DNA from: Clarkia xantiana subsp. parviflora
Taxonomy: Eukaryota; Streptophyta; Magnoliopsida; Myrtales; Onagraceae
Direction of reading: 5' to 3'
DNA: 64,000 nt
NCBI GenBank assembly: GCA_036873135.1
Contig: JAPTYO010000011.1
Coordinates: forward strand, 20,214,747 to 20,278,746
This document shows, piece after piece, positions 1 to 10,477 of the stretch; the stretch's first letter is position 1; each line of letters starts with the position of its first letter. The notes under the pieces were generated by a model. The model saw only the letters and a program-made list of their open reading frames with translations. It did no database searches and had not been told where the DNA came from. The position numbers and the translations under genes are program-made.

Positions 1-3000
1 AAAAGTGAAGATCGGGTCTGCTTTGTCGGAGGAAAGAGCCCGAGAATTGATCGAGCTCCTGAAGGAGTTCAAGGAGCTGTTTGCCTGGTCCCCAAGGGAT
101 ATGCCAGGAATCAGCCCCGACGTGATAGTGCACGAGCTGAAGATTGATCCGGCGATCAAGCCTATCATGTAGAAGAGGCGCCCGATGGGCGCAGATAAAA
201 GGATCGCGATCCAGCAGGAAGTGGGTAGGTTGCTCGATGCTGGATTCATCAAGGAGCTCCGATTCCAGACTTGGGTCGCTAACCCGGTCCTGGTGAGGAA
301 GAGTAACGGGAAGTGGCGGATGTGTGTCGATTTCCGCGACTTGAACAAAGCTTGCCCGAAAGACTGTTATCCGCTCCCGAGAATCGACCAGCTGGTGGAT
401 GCCACGTCGGGACATGAGCTGCTGAGCTTCATGGATGCTTATTCTGGTTATAACCAGATCAAGATGGCGAAGGAGGATGCCCCCCACACAGCCTTCTATG
501 CTGATAGTGATGTCTATCACTATGATGTTATGCCCTTTAGGCTGGTCAATGCTGGAGCAACTTACCAGAGGATGGTGAACAAGTTGTTCGGGGACATGCT
601 GGGAAAGACCATGGAGGCTTATGTGGATGACATGTTAGTGAAGTCCCGACAGGCGGGAGACCATGTCCGCGACTTGGCGGTGGCGTTTGAGCGGATGAGG
701 TTTCATCAAGTTCGTTTGAATCCGGACAAGTGCGCTTTCGGAGTGAACTCGGGGAAATTCCTGGGCTTTATGGTGAGCCAAAGAGGAATCGAGGTGAATC
801 CCGAGAAGCTGAGAGCAATCGAGGAGATGCAGTCTCCGAAAACCCATCGAGAGGTTCAGGTGTTGAATGGCCGATTAGCCGCGATGAATCGTTTCTTATC
901 CAAGGCGACTGACCGAGCCATGCCATTTTTTGATGTGCTAAGGGCCCACAAGAAGTTTGAGTGGTCCGACAAGTGCGAGGAGGCATTTCAGGTGATCAGA
1001 TAACACCTTCGTACCCTCCCGCCATTGGCAAAACCGGTTCCAGGCGAGCCGCTTTATCTCTATTTGGCTGTTTCTGAAGTTGCTGTTAGTTCTGTGTTAA
1101 TAAAGATTGTCAAGGGCAACCAAGTTCCTGTTTATTATGTAAGCAAGGCGTTTGCCAAATCTGAAATGAATTATCCCGCTGTTGAGAAGTATCTCTTTGC
1201 GTTGATTATTACTGCTCGAAAGCTGAGGCCTTACTTCCATGCCCATGAGATTACGGTGTTAACTAATCAGCCCTTGAAACACTTTTTGAACCGACAGGAG
1301 GCGTCGGGGAGATTGGTGAAATGGGCAGTCGAGCTTACGGAGTTCCGTATTCACTTTGCCCCGAGAACGGCTATTAAGGGCCAGGCATTGGCGAACTTCA
1401 TAGCAGAGTCTACAGCACCCGATCTGGAAGAAGCAGGTCCTGTAGAGGGGGCAGCCATGGAGGTCCCGATAGCAGAACAACCAGAAATAGCAGAGCAATC
1501 AGAACAGCCAAATGAGGAGAACACCTGGGAAATGTATACTGATGGTTCTTCAAGTGTAGAGGGATCGGGGGCAGGATTTGTATTGATACCGCCCGGTAGA
1601 GGCGAGCCCCTGCGATATGCCTTGGCCTTGACGTTTAGGGCCACCAACAATGAATCTGAGTATGAGGCTCTCATCACGGGCCTTAAAATCGCCAAAGGTA
1701 CGGGAGTTGATCATTTAAAGGTGAAGTGTGATGCTAACCTGATCGTGAATCAAGTCCAGGGGAATTACGAGGCGAAGAACCCGACAATGAGGAACTATTT
1801 GCACGAGGTGCAGACTTTGAAGGGAAGCTTCAAAAGCTTCGACATTGAGGCAATCCCGAGGGAAGAAAACGCGGAGGCAGATGCCTTGAGCAAATTTGCC
1901 CTGGGGGTAGCCCCCGAGGAGAATCGGAAGGTGCACTTTCTGGAGAGGGTAATTATCTCAACCATCGATCCATCGGAGGTATGTGCTATTAAAGCAGGAT
2001 CGAAGGAAGAAGAGGAATCCACCTGGATGACCCCGATAGTCACATACCTGACTACGGGGGCACTCCCCGACGATGAAGTGGCAGCTGTCAGGTTGCGTCG
2101 AATCGTAAGCAACTACGTGATGGTGGACAACCAGTTATATAAGAAGGGGCATGTAAAGCCTTTTCTGAGATGTGTGGCGGAGCCTGACACGAATCGGATT
2201 CTGAGAGAGTTGCATGAAGGAGTCGCGGCCTGTCATGAAGGGGCCCGATCCATTGTGAGGAAAGCGCTGAATTTAGGCTACTACTGGCCTTCGATGAATA
2301 AGGAAGCGATAGCGTTGGTCCAATCTTGTGATGCGTGCCAGAGGTACGCTCCGAATATCGTGGCTCCCGCCGCGAACTTGATGTCCATCAAGAGTGCTTG
2401 GTCCTTCGCGCAGTGGGGCATTGACTTGGTGGGACCCCTTCCGCAAGCGAAAGGTCAGTGCATGTACTTACTTGTAGCCATTGAATACTTTTCGAAGTGG
2501 ATAGAGGCTAAGGCGTTGGCCAAGACGACGGGGAAACAGATCGTCAAGTTTCTCCAGACTCAAATTGTATCCCGATACGGGGTTCCTCAAGTGTTGATCA
2601 GCGATAATGGTCCTCCGTTCAATGGGGCTCAGTTGAAGGAGTATCTGGAACCGCTGAACATTGAGCATCGGATAGCTTCGGTCCACCACGCTCAAACAAA
2701 TGGGCAAGTGGAATCAGCCAAATAGATCGTAATGGATGGCTTGAAGAAGAGGGTCTATGCCTTGCAGGGTCATTGGCTAGATGAGCTTGAAAACGTGCTG
2801 TGGGCTGTTAGAACAACACCCAAGCAATCGACGGGGGAGACTCCGTTTGGCCTTGTTTATGGCACGGAGGCAGTTGCTCCCGTGGAGATAGCGGTGGCGT
2901 CCCATCGCATGAGGTATTATGAGCCTCTAACGAACGAAGAAATGAGACGTCTGGACTTGGACTTGCTTGAAGAGAAAAGGTGGAAGGCTGATGAAGTTCA

Positions 3001-3233
3001 GGCTCGGATGCGTCTGGCAACAGCCAGGTACTATAATCGGCGGGTCAAGTCCCGACAATTCTTCGTTGGAGAACTTGTTTGGCGGAGGAATGAGTTCGTC
3101 TATCAAGATCGGATCAACAAGCTGTCACCGAAATGGGAGGGACCTTACAAGATCGTACAAGTTAGAAGACCTTGATGGCAAGACGTTGAAACATTCTTTC
3201 AGTGGCGCACACTTGAAGAAATGTCATGTTTGA
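1..3233 (+). pseudogene. Tat-lineage Ty3/gypsy pol, element A, 5'-truncated by window edge
   Basis: This is the 3' two thirds of a retrotransposon polyprotein: reverse transcriptase (YVDDMLVK near 620), the gypsy RNase H (YFHAHEITVLTNQ near 1230), a second RNase H (MYTDGS near 1530, then EYEAL, KCDANLIVNQ, EADALSKF), and integrase (H-H-C-C finger 2213-2340, SDNGPPFNG near 2600, GQVESAK near 2705). The double RNase H is the mark of the Tat group. The frame is constant from the window start to about 3160 but is broken by stops at 170-172, 1001-1003 and 2723-2725, each at a position that is a sense codon in the related copy at 54749-60357. About 23 nt are missing near 3160 relative to that copy, shifting the last segment, which ends at 3233. 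It cannot encode an intact protein. The identity of the domains is secure; 5' LTR, gag and protease lie upstream of the window. Confidence 0.95.
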
Positions 3234-3850
3234 TCCTAAGTCTCCTTAAGTGGTGTGTGATGTTAAGTCGCCGCGAATGGCACAAGTTATCTATCGATTG
3301 ATCCGATGTAAGCAAGCTTTGAGTTATTAATGAATAAAAGAAGTTGCTTCCGATCAAATTGCTTTTAGATTTATTCTAACTGTTGGTAAGTCGTCTTAAA
3401 GGACGCGATAAAAGCCTTCCGAGGTACGATTAAAAAGCCTTCCGAGGTACGAGTAAGTCGTCTTAAAGGACGCGATAAAAGCCTTCTGAGGTACGATTAA
3501 AAAGCCTTACGAGGTACGATTAAGTCGTCTTTATGGCGCGATAAAAAGCCTTCCGAGGTAAGAATAAAAGCCTTCCGAGGTAAGAACAAAAGCCTTACGA
3601 GGTATGATTAAGTCGTCTTTATGATGCAACAAAAAGCCTTCCGAGGTAAGAACAAAAGCCTTACGAGGTATGATTAAGTCGTCTTTATGATGCAACAAAA
3701 AGCCTAGGTGTGAATAAAATCCCTAAGGGGTCCGAGTAAGTCGTCTTTATGATGCAGCAAAAAGCCTTAAGGGGTATGATTAAGTCGTCTAGAATGACGC
3801 GATAAAAAGCCTTAAATGGTACGATAAAATCATCTTAAGTGATGTGCGAA
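3234..3850 (+). repeat. 3' untranslated region of element A with degenerate tandem array
   Basis: Directly after pol the sequence becomes a tandem array, clearest from about 3385 to 3850. The repeated words are AAAAGCCTTCCGAGGTACGA and AAGTCGTCTTAAAGGACGCG, alternating with drift (AAGTCGTCTTTATGATGCAA in later units). Tat elements are known for hypervariable tandem repeats between pol and the 3' LTR. The core AAGTCGTCTTAA also occurs in the array of the related element at 60358-61250, but the longer period differs. Confidence 0.85.
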
Positions 3851-4092
3851 ATTGCCTTGAACGCCATGGACGAGAAACCTTAAATGGTGGAGTAGCCGAG
3901 TTGTCTCCTCGGATTTGGCAACTGTCCTTAGAGTCTCGAGGAATCGTGAGCGAGAAGCTCTGTGATTAAAGAGTTGCACCCAAGGTAAAAGCCTCCGATG
4001 GTAATATCGGGAGGTCTGAAGATGAAAGCCTTCGACGATGATGTCGGAAGGTCCGGAATTGGAAGACACGACGGACTATAAGTCCCTCATGT

Positions 4093-4104
4093 CTTGGGGG
4101 CAAA
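4093..4104 (+). other. Polypurine tract of element A
   Basis: CTTGGGGGCAAA sits immediately before the TGATGGGTTC start of the 3' LTR. It is the expected primer site for plus-strand DNA synthesis. Between the tandem array and this tract (3851-4092) there is only about 240 bp without an ORF; the antisense accessory ORF found in the related element B is absent here. Confidence 0.85.
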
Positions 4105-4612
4105 TGATGGGTTCCGATGTAATCGTTAGCCCCGTTAACAGTCAATAAACGGCGGGTAAGCCTAGAGGGCCTCGCGAAAGACCTGGAAGGTCCAGAAGCC
4201 CAGTATGAAGGGTCCCAACGAGATCGGTCCCGATATATGAACTGAATGCTCCCGACGAGAAGCCTCTGAGTAGGCCCCGATATGCCTTTGAGAAGGTCCC
4301 GATAATAAAGCCCTGAGAATGCTGGCCCTGTCCCGTGGGACGAGGGGTCCTGGGTGGTGACCTAGAATGAGACAACTCTGGAGTCCCCGATATGGATCGG
4401 GACTTGTGATCAGAGGATAAGACCAAGAAACCCGCCTACTAGATATAGTATTGGGGAAACTGTTAAGATACGGATAAACTCCCCCGAGATACGTAGGGCG
4501 TGCCCGATATACGCGGAGAGTGGGCGAGATACGCGGAGCGTGGGGCGAAATACGCGGAATCCTGAACGAGATATACGGAACATGGGTAAACTGCCAGGCG
4601 CGGTTACAGGTA

Positions 4613-4657
4613 ACTGAGGTAACTTCCCCTCCTATATAAATGAGGAAGTTACCTCAG
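4613..4657 (+). promoter_or_regulatory. TATA box inside a 14-bp perfect inverted repeat
   Basis: CTGAGGTAACTTCC (4613-4626) and its reverse complement GGAAGTTACCTCAG (4644-4657) flank TATATAAA at 4633-4640. The TATA position fits an LTR core promoter, with transcription expected to start about 30 bp downstream. The inverted repeat is also partly kept around the TATA box of the LTR at 54017-54712. Confidence 0.75.
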
Positions 4658-4730
4658 AAAGGGGACACTCTCTAATACGAACTTAGACTATTGCTATCCA
4701 CTCCATCGTTCAAACTCTCATTTAAGCATC

Positions 4731-4776
4731 GGAGAGGGATTCTGGGTCACCATCCAGATCATCCCCTTTTTGCAGG
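4731..4776 (+). other. Conserved LTR leader block, predicted RNA hairpin
   Basis: GGAGAGGG at 4731 and CCCCTTTTT downstream can form an outer stem (AGAGGG with CCCTTT); inside, CTGG pairs with CCAG. The same block with different bases but similar pairing occurs in five other LTRs in this window (9565, 20198, 24803, 46012, 54601). Its position about 98 bp after the TATA box puts it in the transcript leader. Function unknown. Confidence 0.55.
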
Positions 4777-4844
4777 ATTACGCGGAGCCAAGGAGTTCAG
4801 GTTTTCCGTCAAGAATGTACCGGAGCTTCGACCGTGATCCAACA

Positions 4845-5246
4845 AATACCATCTTGAGTCTGAACATTGCTCCCACTCGGAATAATGTTTTCTATCGGAG
4901 CATCACTCCTACTAGGAACAAGGGCAGTGCCGGAACCTTGACCTACAACTTTTCTTGGACGACCTCTCGGTCTCGGAACCAAGTTGATTAATCCACTCCC
5001 ACTGGGAACAATGGGTAGTTGTGGCATTATTGGATTTTCATCTTGCAGTCCAGCAACGTGATTATTAGGTTCAACTTGATTTGCACCTGCATCAACAGTG
5101 ATTTGTGTGGTAAGATTGTTTCCTCCCACTGGATTTACTATGAAAATGTCTCCATCCTCATTTACCATTTCATTCACTTGCGTTGCTGCCTCAAATCTCC
5201 CACTCAAAGTAAGTGGGACCTGACTACCATCGTTATCCTGCTTCAA
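4845..5246 (-). pseudogene. Coding remnant with AT-hook-like RPRGRPRK, cut by element A
   Basis: A minus-strand frame of about 134 codons is open from 5246 down to the LTR boundary at 4844 and then runs into LTR sequence. It is rich in acidic and polar residues at the start (FEAATQVNEMVNEDGD) and contains LVPRPRGRPRKVVGQG, an AT-hook-like or basic motif, followed by two related VPSGS/VPSRS segments. Upstream on the same strand (5247-5400) other frames also look coding but are shifted or stopped. I do not recognise the protein. A fragment of another transposon, for instance ORF1 of a LINE, or of a host gene are both possible. The abrupt end at the LTR shows that element A inserted into it. Confidence 0.4.
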
Positions 5247-5689
5247 TTCGAAAAAAAAGACTTCGTCTGTTACATCTCTCTAAGCGTTGAAAATTCGTCC
5301 TCAAGTCATGTAACGTCTCATGTTCGACCACGACACCATTATCACAAGCTAATTTAAGCATGTATCCTCTAAGAGTAGTCATCATACTCTCGGTTCAAAT
5401 ACTTGTTTAATGCGCATGTTAATGTCGTATGATGATAAGAATTAACTCGTTATCACTCCTTTTAGCTTTTATTGCGTCGTGTTTGACCGATTTTGTTGAT
5501 GAAGTGTGCTATCGATGTTAATGTCTTGCCAAACTTCTCGTTCAAGGCATTTTAGTGGGAGAGTCATTTTACCGACATCATCCTTTTCATTGGCTAATTC
5601 ATCCCAAAGACTTATTCATCTTTGAACTGTGCATTGAGCTTTCGCCTTATGCATCAGTTTATACTTTACGAGTTCATCGTGTAAGCATT
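5247..5689. other. No gene recognised
   Basis: About 440 bp of AT-rich sequence. Short coding-like stretches on the minus strand adjoin the remnant at 4845-5246, but no continuous frame or splice pattern can be supported. Confidence 0.4.
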
Positions 5690-5990
5690 GAATGAATTAT
5701 TCCCAAAAAGGAGGCAAATGAAAATTCAGAATTCATTCATTAAAACACTTCATCATTAAATTTGTACTGTGAAAACGATGTGTTCCGTCTTTCGAGGTAC
5801 ACGCGCCTGTTGCGCCTATTCCAGGTTCTATCACATGGTTTAAATCGTTTCGTTTCCAAAATTCAATTTAATTTAATCCAATCGGTGTCAAACATGTTCA
5901 TCATTACGAAATTTATCATATAATGGAGTACTAACAAATAAGAAAGATTTAAATTTGAATCTAAAGCAATGCATCGAACAACAATAATGA
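5690..5990 (+). repeat. LTR-like fragment, inverted copy of 25660-25890
   Basis: The segment GCAAATGAAAATT...AACACTTCAT...TTAAATTTGTACT...CGATGTGT...AATCGTTTCG matches the minus strand of 25660-25890 in order. The other copy lies next to a polypurine-like CGGGGGCAAG and a TGTTAGG start at 25949, so both are probably U3 parts of one LTR family. Neither copy has recognisable R or U5. The bases 5991-6282 hold nothing else recognisable. Confidence 0.5.
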
Positions 5991-6282
5991 GATCAAACAG
6001 CTCGGTGAATATGGATAATCAGTACTCGGTCCAAGCATTTTTTACATGCTTAAAAGAAATGGTTCCCTTTTTTCAAGGAACTTATTATTGATGAGTATCT
6101 TAAACTGAAAATTCGAAAAGTTCTGGCAAGTAAAGATAAAGACTATCGTCTAATTCTTTATTGTTCCGGGGCATCCCCCTTCAGGTCCGCATTTGTTATG
6201 CTTCTCGGTTCTGTAATCCAAAATGGTTAATTGAATTACTCTCGAATAAGAAGAATCCAAGGAGAATTTATGACTTTCATCA

Positions 6283-6687
6283 TTATTTCTCAGTGTGTAC
6301 CTTGGGAGGACTGGTACAGGCAGCAGCTAGGTGCCCTTTCACACCACACCTGAAACACGTTCGAGATTCCTCTCTACGTGTTTGTTTTGCTTTCCTTTTA
6401 TTACCACCAGATTGCTTGCATTTGAAATTTCTCTGAGGTTTCAGAGCCATTGACTTGTCAGCCTTGTTCTGAAGGCCTTTGCCTTTCCTCTTGCGCTTAC
6501 CCCTTTGCTCAACTGGTATGGAGGATGCAATATGCATTTCCGCCCTAGGCTTTTCAGCCCTGAGTCGATCCTCCTCCAGCTCGAGATGAACTCGCACTTT
6601 CTCGAGGTTATCGAGTTGAGTGGCATGGGTAAGGTGCATTTTCATGCTATTCCAAGAGTCAGGCAAAGAACGGAAAACTCGGGGCGT
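6283..6687 (-). pseudogene. Ty1/copia gag fragment with CCHC zinc knuckle
   Basis: The minus-strand frame encodes LPDSWNSMKMHLTH, a typical copia Gag segment, then a basic stretch, and the zinc knuckle CFRCGVKGHLAAAC (C-x2-C-x4-H-x4-C) that binds element RNA. Only this C-terminal part of Gag remains: the frame is stopped about 20 nt upstream of LPDSW, where the sequence joins the accessory ORF remnant at 6690, and no protease follows at 6160-6280. Inserted or captured fragment of a copia element; not functional. Confidence 0.85.
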
Positions 6688-7490
6688 TCATCCTTCAGAA
6701 GGGGGGTCCAAAGACCAAGAGACATCGTGACCCTCAACAAAGAAGTAGTATTTCTCCCAATGACCGCTACCACTGTTGAAGGCAAGGACGAACCGACGCT
6801 TGTTGTCCCATTTAGCAGTACCCAAGTCCGAGAATCCATTTTGATTCAACAAAGGGTATCGAATGACGAGGGAATAAAACCCTGAATCACCGCCAAGCTG
6901 AACGCGATAGAAACATCGAAAGAGACGAAGGGAATAGGCCCAGAATTGGCGATGACACAACACCCTGAACCCAACCCAAGCACGAATGGCAGAAGGGGCA
7001 AGACAAAGAGGAGAAATTCGATAATACTCACAAAGCTCTAGAAGCTCGGCACAATAAGGGAAACGCAACCCCGCTTTAATCTGGTGAATATACCCCACAG
7101 ACATCCCGTCCGGCGGAGGAGTAACGGAACTGCCACGATAAGGATACGGCATGGGAAAGGGAAAAAATCCAGTCCCCGAACTAAACAGTCCCGCCATCTT
7201 GGAATGGAAGAGGAAGTAATCCCTACTCAATAAATTCTTAGGATAGACCTCGAATAAGAACACCGTGTCGCGAAGAAAAGCTAACTCATCCTCAAGGATG
7301 GGTTGTAACTCAACTTCCGAATCTGATTCAGTATCAGATTCCTCTGGGACATAGTTGGGCTCAAATCGGGCTGAGGAAACCTTTTTCCCATAAAATACTC
7401 CTCATGCGGGTATCGAATTATGGGAGTTGTAGATGCGAGAATAGTACGAACGGCTCTACGAGAAGAAGGCTCACTCATTTTTAAGCTGAA
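6688..7490 (-). pseudogene. Tat accessory ORF (aORF, putative gypsy-type transposon domain), broken copy
   Basis: Two minus-strand frames join at about 7265 with a shift. The first (from ATG near 7478) has the N-terminal MSEPSSRRAVRT; the second has the diagnostic core IKAGLRFPYCAELLELCEYY, then PSAIRAWVGFRVLCHRQFWAYS and LRLFRCFY, ending in HDVSWSLDPPSEG. The same core occurs at 63231-64000 (minus) and 26539-27371 (plus). This corresponds to the protein domain described as putative gypsy-type transposon (Transposase_28), carried by Tat elements opposite to gag-pol. It fits the plus-oriented LTR at 9016-9768. Its biochemical role is unknown. The copy is frame-shifted and its C-terminal half is replaced by the copia gag piece. 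Confidence 0.75.
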
Positions 7491-9003
7491 ACCAAACAAC
7501 ACTCCCTAGCACGACGGAGGATCCAAAAACACACCTGACAAGGAGGAAGGAAAAACAATAGTCCATCAGGTAAAAACATCGGTCCGTCATAAAATATAGC
7601 GGTCTGTCGTGATACCGTGTAAATTATTCAAGACCGACCTACCCAAAGGTACGTCCCAAAATGCACAAATATCAAATGCTTGCTACGGGGGCAAAAGACA
7701 TATGCATGGACGATACTACTTGTCAAAGGAAGGGACTATGATGGACAAAACATGGAAGGACATCCCTAGAAGGGAAGAAAAATAAAATCATCTCAACATT
7801 GCCTAAGGTAATGAAAGAAAGGAATCAAATATCCTACATGAAAGCATATATCATCTATACAAGCAAGGGATGACCTATGCATAATACTAAGACACCTAAA
7901 TACCAAACACCTACCAAGTTCCTAAGGGGGAAACTTCAATGCAATACTCACCTCAAAATTCCCAAGCTCAACAACAAAGACAATCTTCCACTTCCAATCA
8001 AGAGCACATAATGGAGCAACTCAAGTATATATGGAAAGGGATTAGCTTTTATAGTGACCAATGGAGGACACACAAGGGAGGGGAGCTAGAAAACTGAACC
8101 TTGAAGAAATGGAACCGAACCGGTCAAAAAACCGGTTCGAGATAAACCAGCCGCCGGAGAAGCTCCAGTCGCCGCCACCACCGGGAGGAGCTCCAGTCAC
8201 TGCCACCACCGGGAGGAGCTCCGGTCGTCGTCGCCACCGCCAGTGGTCTCGCCTGGAGTCGACCCCACCCACAACTCCACCTCCGTGACCCACCCGCCAC
8301 CCAGCCACGCCGGACCGACCGCCGGTCCCGAGCCCGCCCGCCATGTCAATTAGTCAACCGTGGCCCTCTTCCGCGGTTCAAAGAGAACCCCTTACCAATT
8401 TCCACCCAAATCAAACCTAAGTGAGCTCCATGTGAAGTGTGGTGTCTTGATTGGGTGGATTGGGTGGAAAAATTGAAAGAGGAGGAGGAGAGGAAAACCT
8501 AGGTTGAAGAAGATGGAGGTGCTCTAGAAAATGAAGAGGAGATAAAAGTGCTCTTGAAAAAATGAAGGAGGAGGAAATAATGAAGTGAATTCCAAATATA
8601 TGCTTTATAAAGAATATGTTATGGATTTTTTTCTCTAAAAGCTCCATAAAAGGAGACACGAACAAAAGGACACAGTCCGAAGGGTAAGTAAAACGAGACC
8701 AAGGCTCGTGATTCTTAACCCCATAGAACATTATCACGTGAAGTTGCTTAGATTTATAAAGCATTTTTTCGTCTATACATTCAGATTCTCTGAAACAGGG
8801 GGCATACAAATCAAAGCACATCTTGAGCACTCGATAAAGGCCGAGATCACCATAAAGACCTCTTAAATAAAATAGAGGTGGAAATCACGACGCATCTCGA
8901 GCACTCGATAGAGACCGGGATCGTTACCAAGGTACGCCACTTTACCCGCTTGGGCGATATTCCGCTAATAATAGAGTCAAGAAAAGGTGAAAGCATTCCT
9001 TAA
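7491..9003. other. Upstream flank of the aORF and pre-LTR region, no gene supported
   Basis: This 1.5 kb lies between the aORF start and the polypurine tract at 9005. It includes a GC-rich stretch (8100-8345) with a near-duplicated GGAGCTCCAGTC...CCACCACCGGGAG unit that gives short overlapping Pro/Arg- or Gly-rich frames on both strands, and purine-rich A/G sequence at 8460-8580. A short repeated phrase, GAGCACTCGATA, occurs near 8825 and 8900. I see no gene with convincing domains. Confidence 0.4.
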
Positions 9004-9015
9004 CTCGGGGGAAAA

Positions 9016-9768
9016 TGGTGGATTTACGCCCAAGCTATTATTAGTTGGACCCGATAAATGGGCCACAACCGAATATAATTCGAGACTTAGAACACGGACA
9101 CCCGGGGCCCATCACATGTGCCCGTAAAATATACCAAGTGGCAAAATCCACTTGGGAAGACCCCGGGTGGAAAGACCACCCGGGGGCACCTAAGCAAAGG
9201 ACCCTTCCTCGGGAACCCGAGCAAGGTGCTCCTTGCTCGGACACCCGAGCAAGGCCTTAGGGGTACCCCTCCGGGTACCCCCATCCGTCCGGACGAGCCT
9301 CCCTCGTCCGGAACCCCACTCCCGTACGGTATCTCGCCTGGGGTTTGCCCTTAGAAGGCCACACACCAACACTTAGATATAATGAACTTACCTACGGTCG
9401 AACCGGGGTCAAATGTAACTTATTTACGGACAAGGCCAACTTATAATTACGAACCCGCCACAACCGGACCAGAGAACCACTGGAATCGGGGCGGTCCAAT
9501 AGAAACTCTATAAATAGAGAGCCCATCACCCTCTCTCTAGAAGCTCTCGACTGACTTAAGCTTCGGAGTGGGCTTACCGGGACCTCCCGGTGCCCTTTTA
9601 CAAGTAAGCAAGGAAGGAAGAAGAGAATCCGAGCACGAAAGAGCCCAAGAAGGAGAAGATCGGGAGGAAGAAGCCATTAAGTAGAAGATCGAGAAGGAGA
9701 AGCCCACCAAACACTCATGTGTAAACAGTGCGCAAACAATATATTTAACCAAGGCTCTGCCCCCAACA
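9016..9768 (+). mobile_element. 3' LTR of a Tat element (753 bp) with polypurine tract
   Basis: TCGGGGGAAAA (9005-9015) is a polypurine tract followed by TGGTGGATTTACGCCC, the LTR start; the likely end is CCCCCAACA at 9768, comparable with CCAACA of the other Tat LTRs. A TATA box TATAAATA (9509-9516) lies in the short palindrome CTCTATAAATAGAG. The leader block GGAGTGGGCTTACCGGG...CCCGGTGCCC at 9565-9595 is the best paired version of the conserved hairpin. The plus-strand orientation matches the antisense aORF at 6688-7490, so both are likely one element whose gag-pol has been lost. Confidence 0.85.
9565..9600 (+). other. Conserved LTR leader hairpin (strong version)
   Basis: GGGC-TT-ACCGGG-ACCT-CCCGGT-GCCC gives an outer 4-bp and inner 6-bp stem with a 4-nt loop. 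It lies about 56 bp downstream of the TATA box and is followed by TTTTAC. It corresponds in position to the blocks in five other LTRs in the window. Confidence 0.6.
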
Positions 9769-9979
9769 TCCAGCTAGCTTGACGTAGTCAAGACAACAGT
9801 TATAATAAATATATGTGATGAAAAGTAAACAATTGCAGTTCAGCTCACTAATTAATCCAGTCCCTAAATCATGCATTTCCGAGATCCATCCCCATAATCG
9901 AAACTAGGCATTAAGGTTTAATTAAAACGTGAAAGTTTTAAACCTTCGAGCACTGTGTAGATTAATTAAAGTTAAAAAA

Positions 9980-10320
9980 CATGTGGATTTTAAAACTTGA
10001 CCATCCCATTTTATTAATTGACTTGAATTCGATTTTGAAAAACCTGGTTCGGTTCAGACAATTTTGGTCCGGTTCGGGTCCAGTAAATCTGATTCGGTTC
10101 AATCCGGTTCAGTCCGGTTTAATTTTCAAAATCTGGTTCGGTCCAAACCGGTCCAATAAAATAGGATTCAGTTCAACACAAAAAACCGGTTCGGTTAGGT
10201 CCACTTAGTTACCCCGGTTCGACCCAACCCGACTAGGTCGAACCGATTAAGAATATCCGGTTTGGTTTTATTCATATCCGGTTTGGCATATTTGACCGGC
10301 CCATTAAACCCATAGGGTAA
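9980..10320. repeat. GGTTCGGTTC-rich simple repeat region
   Basis: Variants of CCGGTTCGGTTC and GGTCCGGTTC recur about fifteen times on the plus strand, continuing as CCGGTTTGG to about 10290. Such runs are common in plant intergenic DNA and in the subterminal parts of some DNA transposons, but no terminal inverted repeats were found. The frame at 9981-10208 is a by-product of the repeat. Confidence 0.7.
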
Positions 10321-10419
10321 GGCCGAAATAATCTTATGGGCTAAGTAGGGTTTTAAAGTCCACTAAAAACTTAACTTAACCTCCAAGAATTATTAACTAA
10401 ATAAAATAATTTCCAATAT

Positions 10420-10422
<3 letters not shown>

Positions 10423-10474
<52 letters not shown>
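10423..10474. repeat. (AT)n microsatellite
   Basis: An uninterrupted AT dinucleotide run of 52 bp within very AT-rich sequence. The surroundings (10321-10870) hold no gene that I can see. Confidence 0.95.

Positions 10475-10477
<3 letters not shown>

Larger units (their letters stand above)
4105..4844 (+). mobile_element. 3' LTR of Tat element A (740 bp)
   Basis: The LTR starts TGATGGGTTC right after the polypurine tract and ends GTGATCCAACA, matching the 5' LTR of element B (54017-54712) at both ends and in several internal blocks. A TATA box (4633-4640) lies inside a 14-bp inverted repeat, and the conserved structured block GGAGAGGG...TCCCC lies at 4731-4776. The region 4440-4600 has short degenerate repeats of the kind GAGATACGCGGA. 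The base after the LTR end starts the host flank AATAC; the matching left flank is outside the window. Confidence 0.92.

Noticed and set aside
8042..8830. Gly/Trp-rich and Phe-rich frames at 8042-8830
   Set aside because: GC-rich and purine-rich low-complexity DNA with frames open on both strands, no domain and no splice pattern.
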